From assembly GCF_000182925.2 (NCBI RefSeq), contig NC_026504.1:4402001-4466000 (forward strand): a stretch of DNA of 64,000 nt, read 5' to 3'. The position numbers were made by a program, and so were the translations under genes. Below, piece after piece: positions 36,927 to 48,394 of the stretch; the stretch's first letter is position 1; each line of letters starts with the position of its first letter. The notes under the pieces were generated by a model. It searched no databases. It had not been told where the DNA came from and worked only from the letters and a program-made list of their open reading frames with translations. This DNA comes from Neurospora crassa OR74A (taxonomy: Eukaryota; Ascomycota; Sordariomycetes; Sordariales; Sordariaceae).

Positions 36927-37866
36927 CCGGTTTGTGTGTTGAGGGGAACAAGGACAGCATGGCGGCGTTCGAGAGAGGAAAATTACTGGTATTGAGGCGG
37001 TGGGAATGTCTTCATAGGTTAATTGTTCGCCGTGGTTTTTTTTCCAAGTGTTATAATCATTTCTTCATCATGGTTTTAGGCGTTTTAGACGATGTACTTT
37101 CGGCACGGAAAATATGTCAAGCATAGAAGGCAAATCAATAGTGTTCGCTGAACGACGATGCCCCCACCTGAGCGCTGTGAATCACCTTGCACACTATACT
37201 CATCTGTATGACCCTGCGTTCATTGTTGCCAACTTGTCTTCCGGGCCCGTAAAGTCTGGCTGGTGCTGCAGCCATGACAAAATATCAAGAGTGATGAGCA
37301 CAGGGATCAAGGTCAAGGCCCGTTGAAGAGATGAGGAGCGGAATGGAGAATGCTGTGCAGGTACGACGACTCTGCAAGTGTACCGTGAGAACGAGAAGGA
37401 AGATATAAGAAAGAAAGATGCCAGAAGGAGAAAGGAGTTGACTGCGAGAAGGAACGGTGAAGCTATGGCGGGCCCGAGCATCGAAATAAGAAGGAGGAGG
37501 AGAAGCAAGCTCGTCAAGAGCAGTTTCTACGCTGTCTAGATCAAGTAATTACCCATGATTTGCATCTTGTAGAAAACATCAACACAATATCAACTACACC
37601 ATATCGACAGACTGTCAAGCAGCAATAGAGGATCAGTCATCACTCTCCCGCCATAATAACCTTCAGCTTGGAATATTATCTCATCAACGAACCAACGCCG
37701 GTCATCACGAGTGCGCATACGCGAAACATCACGGAGAAGTATATCAACATTCGAACATTATCATTGCGCGCGGTCTCGGCCATTGTCTGCGACGGACCCC
37801 TTTCCTTGGAAAGAACACTGGGCCTTTTCTATCCCCGTAAGTACCCGATGATCTTGACTGGGAATC
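36927..37866. other. Intergenic after FAS beta
   Basis: FAS beta 3' flank. The frame 37660-37836 is open, without an ATG, and aligns in phase with the gene at 37867 if an intron at 37837-37899 is used, so an upstream exon may lie here. Confidence 0.45.
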
Positions 37867-38388
37867 ATGCTACGCAGCGCTAACGCTGAATTATACCAGA
37901 CTTACTTTCCGGCCATGAACAAAGAGGCAATCAGGAAAAACGACGAAGTTCAGCGGCGCAGATGGGCTCTCGGCAAAATACATGCGTTCAAACAATCGCT
38001 TGGCGAAAATGAACATAACCCTTCGCCAGGCTACGCACTCAACAAGGAGCCTGGGTATGCAAAGGTGGTTAATTATATAAAATTCGCGACACGTATATTG
38101 TCGAACTCGCCAGTCCCTGTAGAGGCTCACATATGGTCGATGGCGTATGGATGCCTGTTTCCCGTAAACCGGTTCAATGATGAGCTTCTGCGGTCTGTGA
38201 GGGAGCAATTGCCGAGTGTCTTTGAGATGGCATTACTTTGTTATCTTGAAGCCTGGGAAGAGTGGGTCAAACAGATGATGGTTCATTGCGCGCAATACTT
38301 GGACTACCGGCTTGCTCGGCTGAAGCAGCACCAGGAGATGGTGGAAGCGATGAAGGGAGATGACCGAGCCCCTGGCCCCTGGGCCTGA
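37867..38388 (+). CDS. Orphan protein of unknown function, 5' end uncertain
   Basis: From ATG 37867 the frame gives 173 aa with an even, globular composition (Trp, Tyr and charged residues throughout; for example IWSMAYGCLFPVNRF and ALLCYLEAWEEWVKQMM), so the frame is probably coding. The ATG, however, lies inside a textbook intron (37837-37899: GTAAGT donor, GCTAAC branch, ACCAG acceptor). If spliced, residues from TYFPAMNKEA onward join an upstream open frame ending FPWKEHWAFSIP, which has no ATG of its own and would need a further 5' exon. I recognise no domain. The C-terminal third is helical and may form a coiled coil. Confidence 0.55.
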   Translation: MLRSANAELYQTYFPAMNKEAIRKNDEVQRRRWALGKIHAFKQSLGENEHNPSPGYALNKEPGYAKVVNYIKFATRILSNSPVPVEAHIWSMAYGCLFPVNRFNDELLRSVREQLPSVFEMALLCYLEAWEEWVKQMMVHCAQYLDYRLARLKQHQEMVEAMKGDDRAPGPWA

Positions 38389-40453
38389 AACCGATGGCGA
38401 AGGAGACGAGATAGCAGAAGGAGATAAGAAAGCACAAACATTGGCGAACTAGAAAACAGAAGAAATTATGGAGAAGGGAAGTGTACCAACTGTTTATACC
38501 GTAGCACCAGCGGTGGCTTGCTTTTGAATACAATATTCCAGCGCTGAAGACCGGTTTGATAATGCGGTTCTGGTGATGACACTGCTTTTTGCCTCGTCGG
38601 ACTATTTCGCGGGTTTGCATCCGCTGTTCACTCTTCAATATGCTCATGGAAATATTACGTGAATAATTAACTTACTTGTCTCCTAGCTCAAGAATTGAAT
38701 CCCATGGTACTGCGATGTATTTACAACTGGATTACCACATTCATTGTTGCGTAATCTCACTACAATCTTGTGCACCCGCACTTTCAGGCCGCAGCGTTCT
38801 TCGAACTGTCGGTCTCGTGGATGCTTGAACGAAGACACTGCAAGACAAAACAGCGCATGGAAGGCACAACACTGCATGTTTTGATACTTTTGCTTTCATA
38901 TAACGCCGTCATGTGGGTTTTATATAGTCGGCCCGCTCTCCAGCCCTCCAACTACGTATATAGAGGTAACTACCTATGCATTCGTTATGCTGGGGCTCTG
39001 GCCATATTCATAGGTTCCGGACACCCAACAGGAGATCATCTCTAAAACTTCTAACGGGCTTCGAGTGCCTTTGGGGAACACGATCGGAAGTCGGAACCTC
39101 GGAGCACCATTACATACGTCGCTGTATAACTAAAACCGTCATGTGTCTGCCCAGGTCCTTCAAACCACGCCATAAATCGGAACATCGCCGTTTGAGAACT
39201 TCAACGGAGCTGATTCGGTATTTCGCATATGTGAAGTTGAGCATGGCATCAAGAGAAACCGAAGAGGAATGGGAGAAGAAATAAAATGAGAAACAAAACA
39301 GTAACAATGCCTCGAGCAACCACAGGTCAGCCTGACCAGAGGCGGCTTATCATTATGACTTACTGGCTACATGCTCTTTTATCTGCTTCCGTGGCACAAA
39401 TCAGCGTCATCGACTGTCCCTGAAGCCTCGAGGCCGGGAGGTTGCGTGTGACTACTGTGTAGAGTAGATGATGTCCGTTCCTGTTTCTTGATGCCAACTT
39501 GCGCATTTCTTTCGTTTCGTTCAGCTCTCTTCTTGTTTATGTCTCGGTATCCAAGCTGAGATAGCTGAGTTGAGGGAGAGAGAAAAGAAGGAGAAAAAGC
39601 CAAGGAAACACAGACACTTTAGCCATACGTACCTGTCTGAGAATGTCTCATTTTCCCTGTAAACATCAAAGGGCTTTCATCCTCCTGCGGGTAAGGAGGT
39701 GTCTAGAAAGGCATGCGAGGTCTCGGGATGCCATGTGGCAGATTTTGAGCATGTCTTTTCAGAAAAAAAGCAACAAAAGATTTCCAGGCTGAAGTCTGAA
39801 AAGCATCACACAGCGTCTCCCCATGGCTTATGCATCATATAATGCAATATGTACCTCACGATATGTACGATAAATGTCATCACGCGACAGTAATGCTGGG
39901 GTGAATGAAGGGTACAGCAGTCCCGATGTGTACAGAGCACGGCTATGGAAACGGGACATTTGTATACCACAATTTAGAAGCATTATGCTGTATGTTCGGT
40001 CGTAGGAACGAACGAATGGCCAACTGCAGGGTGCTGCAACGGCAGCAGCAGCAATAAATACATGTAGCATACCTTATTCTGTCTGGGGAACACTAGCTAG
40101 AAAAGAAAGGTATCAGACATACCTGAAAGACATACCTGATTGACAGCAACTTGTCTTGAACGGAGAACATGGTAATCGACGATTGACAAAACTCCTCAAA
40201 GCTGATTGCACATCCATGACATAGGCGGCGTTCCCGGGGGAGTGTACAGAAGCCATCAATGGGCAATCGACGCACGCTGAGTGTTAGGGAAACTCCAATA
40301 ACTGATTGACCGATATTATATGAGGGAGTGAGCAAGTTCGAAACAGGAACATGGCTGTGAAGAGAAGTTCATGCAGCATGATTGTCACCAACTGTGACAT
40401 CCGTTACTTGATGAACGCTCAGTCCACGTAATCACGGAATTACAATTTCTGAG

Positions 40454-40469
40454 CCGGGACCGGTCCCGG
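40454..40469. repeat. 16-bp perfect palindrome CCGGGACCGGTCCCGG
   Basis: Self-complementary over 16 bp, within a GC-rich patch that continues with CCGGCGGGCCCGG. The outer triplets have the form CCG-N10-CGG, the layout recognised by many Zn2Cys6 factors, though no gene starts nearby. Confidence 0.7.
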
Positions 40470-40742
40470 AACCGGCGGGCCCGGAACCCGTCGCAAATCT
40501 ACGATCATAATCAGACGAACTGTTGGAGTATCCCAAGTGAGGCAACGTGACGACTTCCCATGGGACCCGGGGAACTGGTTGTCGGGGGGTTGAACAAGGG
40601 ATGAAAGTCAAAACTCAAAAGGCCTAGCCCGGAATTTCATAAGTTCAATTCCGTCATTGCGGGTGCGCGCAAACGTCCGTTGTCGTCCGTCCGTCCCTGT
40701 CGGAAGAAGACTCCCATGTTATCGGAAACCGTCATCATCAGC

Positions 40743-40807
40743 CCTGCCTCCCTGCCTGCCTGCCTGCCTGCCTGCCTCCCTGCCTGCCTGCCTGCCTGCC
40801 TGCCTGC
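40743..40807. repeat. (TGCC)n microsatellite
   Basis: About 15 tetranucleotide units, two of them changed to TCCC. Frames through it give only repetitive peptides. Confidence 0.95.
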
Positions 40808-41468
40808 GCCCCTGTGCATTTGAAGACGCATTGGAAGGCAAGAACAACACATCAATCAATGGAATTAATGATTTGGCAAGCCACTCACCGAACCAATCTT
40901 TTTCTCTCGTTTCCCAATGCCGTGGAACATACCCGTGAAGCACATACATGGCTTGCATATGATGGTATCTGCTCAGTTTCCCCAGGATTTCAATTAGAAT
41001 AGTCGTACTTTCCCCATGGGCAACGAAAATGTGTCAACTGGACGCAATGCCCCCCGCAGTTTCTACAAGTACATGTATCAATTTCCGACCTACGGGATTC
41101 GGTCACATAGAATACCGACATTCTGGTAGACTGTATGAGAATTCGAAGGTTGATACTATTTTTTTTATGTGACATTGGGAGACGGCAGACCGAATAGCAA
41201 AAAAAGCTGGATTTGCTTCTTGCTAGACCTGATCACCACAACGTACATAGGTAACCACGATAGCTACGGGTACCATCGCCATCAACAGTTACACCTCCAC
41301 TACTTACCGCCATAACCAAAAATATCGACAGGCGAACTCAGCCTTACCTAGTCAAACTCACGTCAAATACCACTTCGTAAAAGCTGGTCATCAGGCTTCT
41401 CACTCATCCTCACCTAAAATATACTACGTCTAAGCCGCATTCCGCTGTTGCGATGGCATCCAAATAAG

Positions 41469-41489
41469 CCCCCCCCCCCCCCCCCCCCC
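41469..41489. repeat. Poly(C) tract, 21 nt
   Basis: Uninterrupted C run on plus (G run on minus). Confidence 0.9.
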
Positions 41490-41725
41490 TGCTTGGCAGT
41501 TCTGGGGATCGACGGGCGGTGAGTTGATAAGTTCAGTGTCAAAAAAGTCAATACACTACACTACACTAGTCAGTTAGTGATTTTCAACTTGCATATTGGG
41601 CAAACCGGCATCCAGAACTCTGAATGGTTCGCTGTTTCCCCCCCTCCCCAACAACGTTTTGGCACAACCCAAACCGGGCGAACCGAACGGAAGAGGTTCC
41701 AAAGTGTGGGTACGGCTCCCGCAAT

Positions 41726-41750
41726 GTTTCGTTTCGTTTCGTTTCGTTTC
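41726..41750. repeat. (GTTTC)5 microsatellite
   Basis: Five perfect pentanucleotide units. Confidence 0.9.
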
Positions 41751-42222
41751 GTCACAGTGAAGGTTGTTAGTGGGAAATGGAGAGACGCGGGCCGTCCCCT
41801 GTTTTTCCCTTTCTTTCGTTTCCTTCGTTCCGTCTTCTTCTGTCCTCTACACTTTTTTTTTTTAATCCTTCTTTCGCGCTAGTGTTTCAAAAGCCCACAG
41901 CATACTCCGCCATCATCCACCGCCTTCCTGCGCTCCCGACTGGGCTGACGACTTGAAGACGGTCCCTTCACGTCACTTGAGTACCACCTCAGTTCCGCTG
42001 TAGATCTCACCGGTTCTCACCGAGTTTTCACAAAGGGTCTTGTCTTACTTGGCTCTCTCTCCGCTGCTATGACGAGCGATAGGTGGATCCGAATACCTGC
42101 GACCCTCTATGCTTCAAAGCCGACCCTGAATTCTGCCTGATTTGTGTGCGTGTTCTAGACCTGCGTCTATCAGATTAGCGGCTTGTGTGTACTGGCCATT
42201 CAGCGGTGTCATGTCCCGTGAC

Positions 42223-42242
42223 TTTTTTTTTTTTTTTTTTTT
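42223..42242. repeat. Poly(T) tract, 20 nt
   Basis: Uninterrupted T run in the gene-free stretch. Confidence 0.9.
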
Positions 42243-43133
42243 GACCAGCTCACGGTGTCAAAGCGAGATGCAGAGAGAATGAAAGTCAGTTGGTAAGTAG
42301 AAATGGTCAATTTAAACACCAGACATTATCGTATTTCGATGTTTTCCACTATACGCTATACATCCCATCAACTCGACTCGTTCTTCATCTTTCCAAACTC
42401 TGCATCCTCCCATTTTCTTCTTCACTCTCCCGCATCCGCCTCCCCCGTTTTGCCGAAACGTTGATATGCCACCTGGGACCAGCCCAGTGCGCGCACTACC
42501 GCCCGATCGGTGTACAAAAAGAAGAGAATTGTCCAGTGACCAAACCCGGGAACCAGTCCATCGTGATTTAGAAAGTTGGTAATAGTAATACCATGTTGAT
42601 TCTTGAAAAAACCCCAGTATGTCGCAGCAGTTAACCAGCAACCGTGCTTCGTTGTGTGCCATTCCATCTCTAAATGTTGAACGAAAGTAAAATGCGATGC
42701 TGATTCCTAATGTCATAACCATAAGATCGTAAGATAGAAAAGCAAGAAAGCCAGCCCATGGCAATACGTCGCTCACGTCATCTGACTCGAGCCACCACAG
42801 AACGAGAAAAAGAAATTGAAGAAAATTGAAGAAAAATGAACACCGCGCATATGCAGGTAATCTGGGTTTCCAGACTCTTCTCGAAAGACATAAAAAAAAA
42901 AGAAAAAAAAATTGAAACGCAATGCTTGATCCTCCCGCTTTTCATGATAAATCGTAGGTAAAAATCAATTGTGATAACGCCAGAACTGCTCAATATCGTA
43001 ACGCGTAAGAAAATGTTGAACGTAAAACAATAAAAGAAAGCCGATGTGAATCGCAAAGTTTATCGTTGATACTGACAAAGGAGATTGAACCGGTGAGGAC
43101 CGCAATAACCATTGGTGAAGTGAAAAACATTGT

Positions 43134-44733
43134 TTAGCAGGCTGCTATGGGTTGATCAAGCCGCATCGGGGTAGGTTGGTGAGACTGAGTTTGCGAGTGC
43201 CGCCGACCGAACACGTGCTGCATGATGGATCGTGGGCTGGCGTCAATACTAGGAAGGCTGACGGTCTTGTGGGTCAATGGCACGGGGATGCGATGGACCT
43301 TCCTGGAGGTCTGCCACTTCTCCTTGATGCAATCGTCGACAAGAGCCATGAGGCCAGAAGCCATGATAACACTAGTCAAATAGGATTAGAGGATGTTCAA
43401 TCTTCCTTTTACCGGGTATTCGGAAAACTTACTCAGCAACATCGGTGACAGCATCAATGATTGTCTCATCAGCGATCCACATGAAGCATGGGGGAACCCA
43501 CCCGCCAGCGCGCTCGTCGGCATCAACCTGAGCGGGCGATCGAGTCTCGGGAACAATGTGGGCGACCGGGGCGCTGAGGTTTCCGTCGCGGATGAGGTGG
43601 AATGAAACTTGACCCCCCATCTGTTTGTCGACAGAACGCTTCCAGGCATAGTTGTGACCCCACCACTCAAACTCGTACCGCTTGTTGTTCTTACCACCGC
43701 GGCGGTGCACATCAACACGGGCATAGTTGCTGAATTCAAGCTTGATGGTGTTGGTGGGAATGGCACGGTGTGTCTTGCCCTTGGAACTGAGAGACATGCG
43801 CGAAGAGTTGCTGTGGTTGCACAACTCATCGTCACCGTAGCACGAGTCGCTGGTGTTGGGTCGGCTGGAGCAAATAGATGCAGCACCAGACGTTGGTGTG
43901 CGCCGGAGGACGGGCTTGGACTTGGTCGCAGCACTGAGCGTCTTGATGGCCGTCGACATTGAGCGCTTCAAGTTGGGGCGATCGTGGTGGTGGCTCTTGT
44001 TGACATCATCCCTGGAGGCAGCCCTAGACTTGGCCTTGGCCGCCGTTGACGACTCGGCGTACTTGCGCTTCGAGTTGCAGACCTCGCGCCCGGAGTCACG
44101 GCAGTACCGGCGCAGAGAGAATTCGCGCTTGGCCAAGTCGTACATGCGCAGATGGAAGAGTTGATAGACGGTTCTTCTGCGGCCAGTGACGACAGTGTCG
44201 ATGCGCAAGTTCATGTTCCCGTCCGACGTGTATTCATCGTGACGGATGGAGAGGCGGTTGAGCGAGGGGAAGAGCTTGGCGAAATCCTGAGGGGTGGTTG
44301 CCCGGACGTTGGGTTCCACAAGTTCACGGCGGTACGTGGGGAGCGGCGGGATGCTGGTGTCCTCGGCCTGCACCACGGGTGATTCGTCATCAAGGTCCAT
44401 GGCGTCGAGATCCTGGGATGAGGCTGTCGTGGAGGCGTAGGTCTCTACCGAGGAACGGGGGTAGAGCGAAGTGGCTGGGCTGACATCGTCCTGGTAGACA
44501 TATGGCTTGGGTTGCGAGTGGTGGTAAGAAGAGGGAGTATACAGGTCTTCCTCCGGCCTTGTCGACGTGCCCATAGCCTTGTGGTCTGAGAAGTAGTGGT
44601 CCTGAGTGGAATAGAGCGAAGTAGGGGCGGTAGAGTGAGTGAGGTGGGACTCGAACGAGTCGTGGCTCTGCTGGTGAGAGTGGCCACTGGAAGTGCTCTG
44701 GCTCGAGCCTTGTCTTCTATGACTTGACGACAT
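43134..44733 (-). CDS. Conserved-looking protein of unknown function, 512 aa
   Basis: Two exons, 43433-44733 and 43134-43371, joined over a 61-nt intron (GTAAGT donor, TTTGACTAG at the 3' end), give 512 aa. The first ~130 residues are Ser/His/Thr-rich and probably disordered. Then come two beta-rich blocks: LRIDTVVTGRRRTVYQLFHL to a segment with FSLRRYCRDSGREVC, and TIKLEFSNYARVDV to RYEFEWWGHNYAWKR with FHLIRDGNLSAPVAHIVPE. They are separated by a basic low-complexity linker. Near the end a hydrophobic helix (TIIDAVTDVADVIMASGLMA) crosses the intron. Beta-strand pairs closing on a hydrophobic C-terminal helix recall the Tubby/scramblase-like barrel, but this is only a fold guess. No named orthologue recognised. 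Confidence 0.8.
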
Positions 44734-46364
44734 GGTTGTGGATGTCTGGGCTGGCTATGTGTTGAAAAGTTAAGAAGTGAAGAGGAATGAACGTTCAACG
44801 TTGCGGTCTGATTGTGTGAATGGAGATGTGGGGAGGAGGGGTCAGAGCAGAAGCGGTCGTGGGACGGTACGGGGAGCACTCCAGGACTTATATCAAAAGG
44901 CCTCATGTTGCGTGAGAGTCGGAGATGGCTCCCGGGGCGTGGGGCTCAAGAGGCAGGACGGGGCCAGGACGGGGAGAACGGGTCGTCGGTAGGGTGGGCA
45001 AAGTGGGTTGTGGGTTGGGCCGATTCTCTTCAGTCCACTTGTCAGACTCGAACTTTGCTGGAGTGTACAAGCGTGGTGGACTGGGCCAGGGGATACAGGG
45101 GACGTCAGTGGAAGACCCGCGAGGGACCAGTGGGAAAGCAGTGGGAGGCAGGGGCAGCGGATGGGATTGGCGACTGCGAATGGCTCCAAGTGTCTTTTCA
45201 GAGTCTGCTGCATACGACGAGCCGGGGCTGCGACGTGCAGACCAAAGAGTGTCGAGATACGTAGTCGGTGTTTTCGGTAACAAACTGCCGCTTGGCTCGA
45301 ATTGTTGCTCACTCATTTTCTCATGCTCCTTTTCGCGCCAGGCCTGTTTGGGCATTAAACGCGGGGAGATGCGTTTTAAATGGGCAGACCTGTTGGCATC
45401 GTCTGTCTCGCCCGCGCTGTTGGTGTAAGAGTGCCGTTGTCAGAAGCTCTTTTGGACTGGCATTTGACTCGTCAGCCCAGACAGAGTAGCGTGGAGCGAA
45501 TTGTATAAAGAGGAGGCGGGGACAATATCGATATCGGAGACAATGTTGAAGCTGCAGCAAGCAGTGGAGAGAGCAAGATCATGATGGTGATGGTGATGAT
45601 GGGCATGTAACAAGGAGATCCTCAACAACCTTCACTCCTATCTTGCAACGGTGACTGGGCAACCCAAGCACAACCAGACAACAAGACCGGCTACGACATC
45701 CATTGAACTGCCTGTACACTCACTCGTACACACAGCCGCAGACCCGGTACACTTTGAGGTTGTACCGTGTTATGACGCCGAAATACTCAGAGAACGCACT
45801 GCCAAGACAACAAACAACAGGACCTGGATCAAGACATGGGCACAACAGCCTGCAACATCGAGGCCCATCTCTCTGGGGATCCAAGGTTCCCCATTTTTAC
45901 TGTCTCGAACCCGTCACAATGGGCTTTCTTTTCGCCATCTGTCTCGAGGGGATCTGGGTTGTCTGACAACGAGGACGACGAACGACGACGACGACGACGA
46001 GCACACCACCATCTGATCTGGATCACGGACTTGTCCAAGAACGGGTCCCCATTTATTGGGGCAAAGGGCGACTGGCGATGAAGGGTAATTCGGTAGTGTA
46101 AAAGATAGAGCGCACATTCAGCAGCAACCCAATCGGCGCAAAGTGAACGTCGTCGTGGTGGGTGATGTTCTAGTCGGGCCTCGCAGGTCGGGTCGGCTAA
46201 AATAAATCAGAAAGGACTCGGATCAGGGCATAGTGAGTGGCCAGAAAATGGCCCGTCAGCCATTGGCGAAGCACCTTTGCTTTGATTGGCCAGTCTGCAC
46301 TGCCTCCAGGTGGACGAGGCAGATGGGGTCTGTTCAGAGACTAAGACAACCTACCTCTAGGGTA
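44734..46364. other. Leader and promoter side of the 512-aa gene, up to the transposon edge
   Basis: Contains one reading frame of note at 44903-45355 (listed), CAT and CGA triplet runs near 45580 and 45980-46000, and ends at a TA dinucleotide (46363-46364) that borders the mariner element. Confidence 0.5.
44903..45355 (-). CDS. Possible 150-aa Pro/Ser-rich protein or long upstream ORF
   Basis: ATG-to-TGA frame on minus, 170 bp upstream of the 512-aa gene on the same strand. The product starts MPKQAWREKEHEKMSEQQ, then a proline- and serine-rich body (HPLPLPPTAFPLVPRG, NPQPTLPTLPTTRSP). It could be a separate gene, an uORF in a long leader, or chance in a C-rich stretch. No intron signal links it to the downstream gene. 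Confidence 0.3.
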   Translation of the reverse strand: MPKQAWREKEHEKMSEQQFEPSGSLLPKTPTTYLDTLWSARRSPGSSYAADSEKTLGAIRSRQSHPLPLPPTAFPLVPRGSSTDVPCIPWPSPPRLYTPAKFESDKWTEENRPNPQPTLPTLPTTRSPRPGPVLPLEPHAPGAISDSHAT

Positions 46365-46396
46365 GCTCGCTCCCCAAATATTAAATAATACACTAA
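46365..46396 (+). repeat. Left terminal inverted repeat of the mariner element
   Basis: CTCGCTCCCCAAA followed by ATTAAA and ATACA blocks match the right end in reverse complement. A flanking TA precedes it. Confidence 0.85.
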
Positions 46397-46529
46397 AACA
46401 AGGCAGACCCCCTGCAGCCCGGCCTTGGCAACCATCATCGAGGTAAACATCAATATAAACATCAACTTTTGGCATTTACCACGATCCTTTTTCTTAGTCT
46501 TTTCTTAGCAAAAATGATCATTCACCATA

Positions 46530-46848
46530 ACTATTCGCAATGGGAGCACCTCATTATTCTACCATAAGAAAAACCGCTTCATTAGCGCCTTCAACGACCG
46601 TAAAAGAAAAGGCGAAGTCTACTTCAAGTCAGACCTCTTTAAAAAGCACGGCATTTCCTATACAGCCGGATGGCGGATCCTTAAGAATAAAGACCAAGAC
46701 GATAGCCGGACCTTTTATTCTACTTATCTAGAAAGAAGAGGAAGAAGGAGAAAGCTTTCTTCTAAAAACATTGCTATTATTGAGAAATTTCTCGAGAACG
46801 AAGGCTTTAATGCAAGGACTATCCCTTAGGAAGGCCTTCTTACAGTAG
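46530..46848 (+). pseudogene. Transposase relic, N-terminal part
   Basis: In one frame the strand reads FYHKKNRFISAFNDRK, later KKHGISYTAGWRILK and ERRGRRRKLSSKNIA, a helix-turn-helix-type DNA-binding region of a fungal Tc1/mariner transposase, up to the retroelement insertion. Few stops occur here (one TAG at 46825-46827), so this half is less damaged than the other. Confidence 0.7.
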
Positions 46849-46853
46849 CCGGC
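46849..46853. repeat. Target-site duplication CCGGC, left copy
   Basis: Identical to 56452-56456; flanks the retroelement directly. Confidence 0.9.
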
Positions 46854-47193
46854 TGTCAGGAACGTAGGCGAAAGGTAGGCTGAGGTGACTACGGTCGTAG
46901 CCACACGTAGGGGACGGCAAATTAGGGGTCAATCCAAAGATATATTAATAATTACCGACTATAATAAACTACGCTCTATTAAACCTCTTTTATACCTATA
47001 TAAACTCTATTCATCCGTTAATAAATATTATAAAACTTTATACTAGTCTGGCGCCTCGGCGCAGTGCCGGATTATCCTTCCTACGAACCCAACCCGATAT
47101 AGGCGTTATTGTTAGTAATCCTATACGTCGGTTAACGAAGGGGAGTAATAGCCACTAAGGTACTTCTATATACAAACTCTTAGCCTCCTAATA
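46854..47193 (-). repeat. Left LTR (downstream LTR of the element)
   Basis: 340 bp, begins TGTCAGGAACGTAGGCG on plus. Its outer (left) half keeps more C and G than the matching part of the other LTR; its inner half is more degraded. Confidence 0.93.
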
Positions 47194-47210
47194 TAACCCC
47201 CCCCCCTTAT
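47194..47210 (-). other. Polypurine tract of the retrotransposon
   Basis: On minus ATAAGGGGGGGGGGTTA directly precedes the downstream LTR, the site where plus-strand DNA synthesis would start. A related copy lies at 48355-48394. Confidence 0.75.
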
Positions 47211-47412
47211 AGGTTCTATCTTCGGAACCTTCGCAATTTATAATAAATCCTAATTAAGTAGCGGAGGGCATTAATATTATACTATTATAATATTATCGGG
47301 CTATATTACTAACGAAAGTACAAAGTCTTCGCCCCTTAATTTAAGCGAACCATTATTCGTAATAGCCGCCGACGCTATATCCCGGATATTATAGCCGCTT
47401 CGCCATTAGCAA

Positions 47413-48065
47413 ACCGCCCACTAGAATATTAGTATTGTAATATCCCTTCTCCTAAATTCCAAATATAAATACAAAGCCGCCCGCTAGAATATTAGTATTG
47501 TAATATCTATTCTCCTAAGCTCCAAATATAAATACAAAGCCGCCCACTAGAATATCGGCATTGTAATATCTATTCTCATAAACTCCAAATACGGATACGA
47601 AGCCGCCTACTAAAATATTAGTATTGTAATATCTATTTTTATGAGCTCCAAATGTAGCGAACCGCCCGCTAGAACATTAATATTGTAATATCTATTCTCC
47701 TAAATTCTAAATACGGATATAAAACCGCCCGTTAAAATATTAATATTGTAATATCCATTCTTACGAATTCTAAATACGGATACGAAGCCGCCCGCTAAAA
47801 TATTAGTATTGTAATATCTATTCTTATAAATTCTAAATATAACGAACCGCCCGCTAGAATATCGGTATTGTAATATCTATTCTTATAAGCTCCAAATATA
47901 GGTACGAAGCCGCCCGCTAGTATATTGGTATTATAATATCTATTCTTATAAATTCTAATGCGGATACGAAACCGGTAATAAATTTAAAGCGCTAGCGTTC
48001 TGCCCGTTAGAATATCGGTATTGTAATGTCTATTCTTATAAATTCTAATATAGATACGAAACTGG
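47413..48065. repeat. Tandem array of about ten 59-63-bp units
   Basis: Units begin (A/G)CCGCCCGCTAGAATATTA and start at 47413, 47476, 47539, 47602, 47661, 47724, 47787, 47846, 47909 and about 47971, the last one degenerate and expanded. Each contains an ATATTA-N6-TAATAT hairpin core. Most sequence variation is transitional. It lies in the downstream untranslated part of the retroelement. Confidence 0.92.
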
Positions 48066-48354
48066 TATTAAATTTAAAAAATTAGTTAGGTTCCCGACTA
48101 TCTAAGGCTATTATCCCGTAAGTATATAAAGTAGTAAGTATTATTTTACTTAATAAAGAGTACTACACCGAATTTAAAAGTATTAATAAATACTTTAAAA
48201 TACTAATATAATCACACTCCGTAATTCCTCTTACTAAATATTCTCTATTATTCGCGCTTACTACGTAATACCTATGTAATCGAATTCCAAAGCTCCTTTC
48301 GTAAGCTATTCTCCCTTATTCGTACTTACTACGATTTACTACAATTCCTAAATA

Positions 48355-48394
48355 CGATCCCCCTCCCTATAAGTTCTATCCTCGGGACCTTCGT
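48355..48394 (-). repeat. Second copy of the polypurine-tract segment
   Basis: CCCCCTCCCTATAAGTTCTATCC and the following CTCGGGACCTTCG resemble 47197-47231 beside the LTR, with transition differences. The two copies bracket the 63-bp array. Confidence 0.7.

Larger units (their letters stand above)
38389..43133. other. 4.7-kb gene-free stretch with simple repeats
   Basis: No supported gene on either strand. It holds a (TGCC)n tract, a 21-nt poly(C), a (GTTTC)5 tract, a 20-nt poly(T) and a 16-bp perfect palindrome, listed separately. Confidence 0.55.

Noticed and set aside
42312-42776. 154-aa frame on minus
   Set aside because: Begins with GTG, no domain, surrounded by simple repeats.
47413-48065. 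CRISPR-like look of the repeat array
   Set aside because: Units are contiguous, without unique spacers, and the host is a fungus; it is an ordinary tandem repeat.
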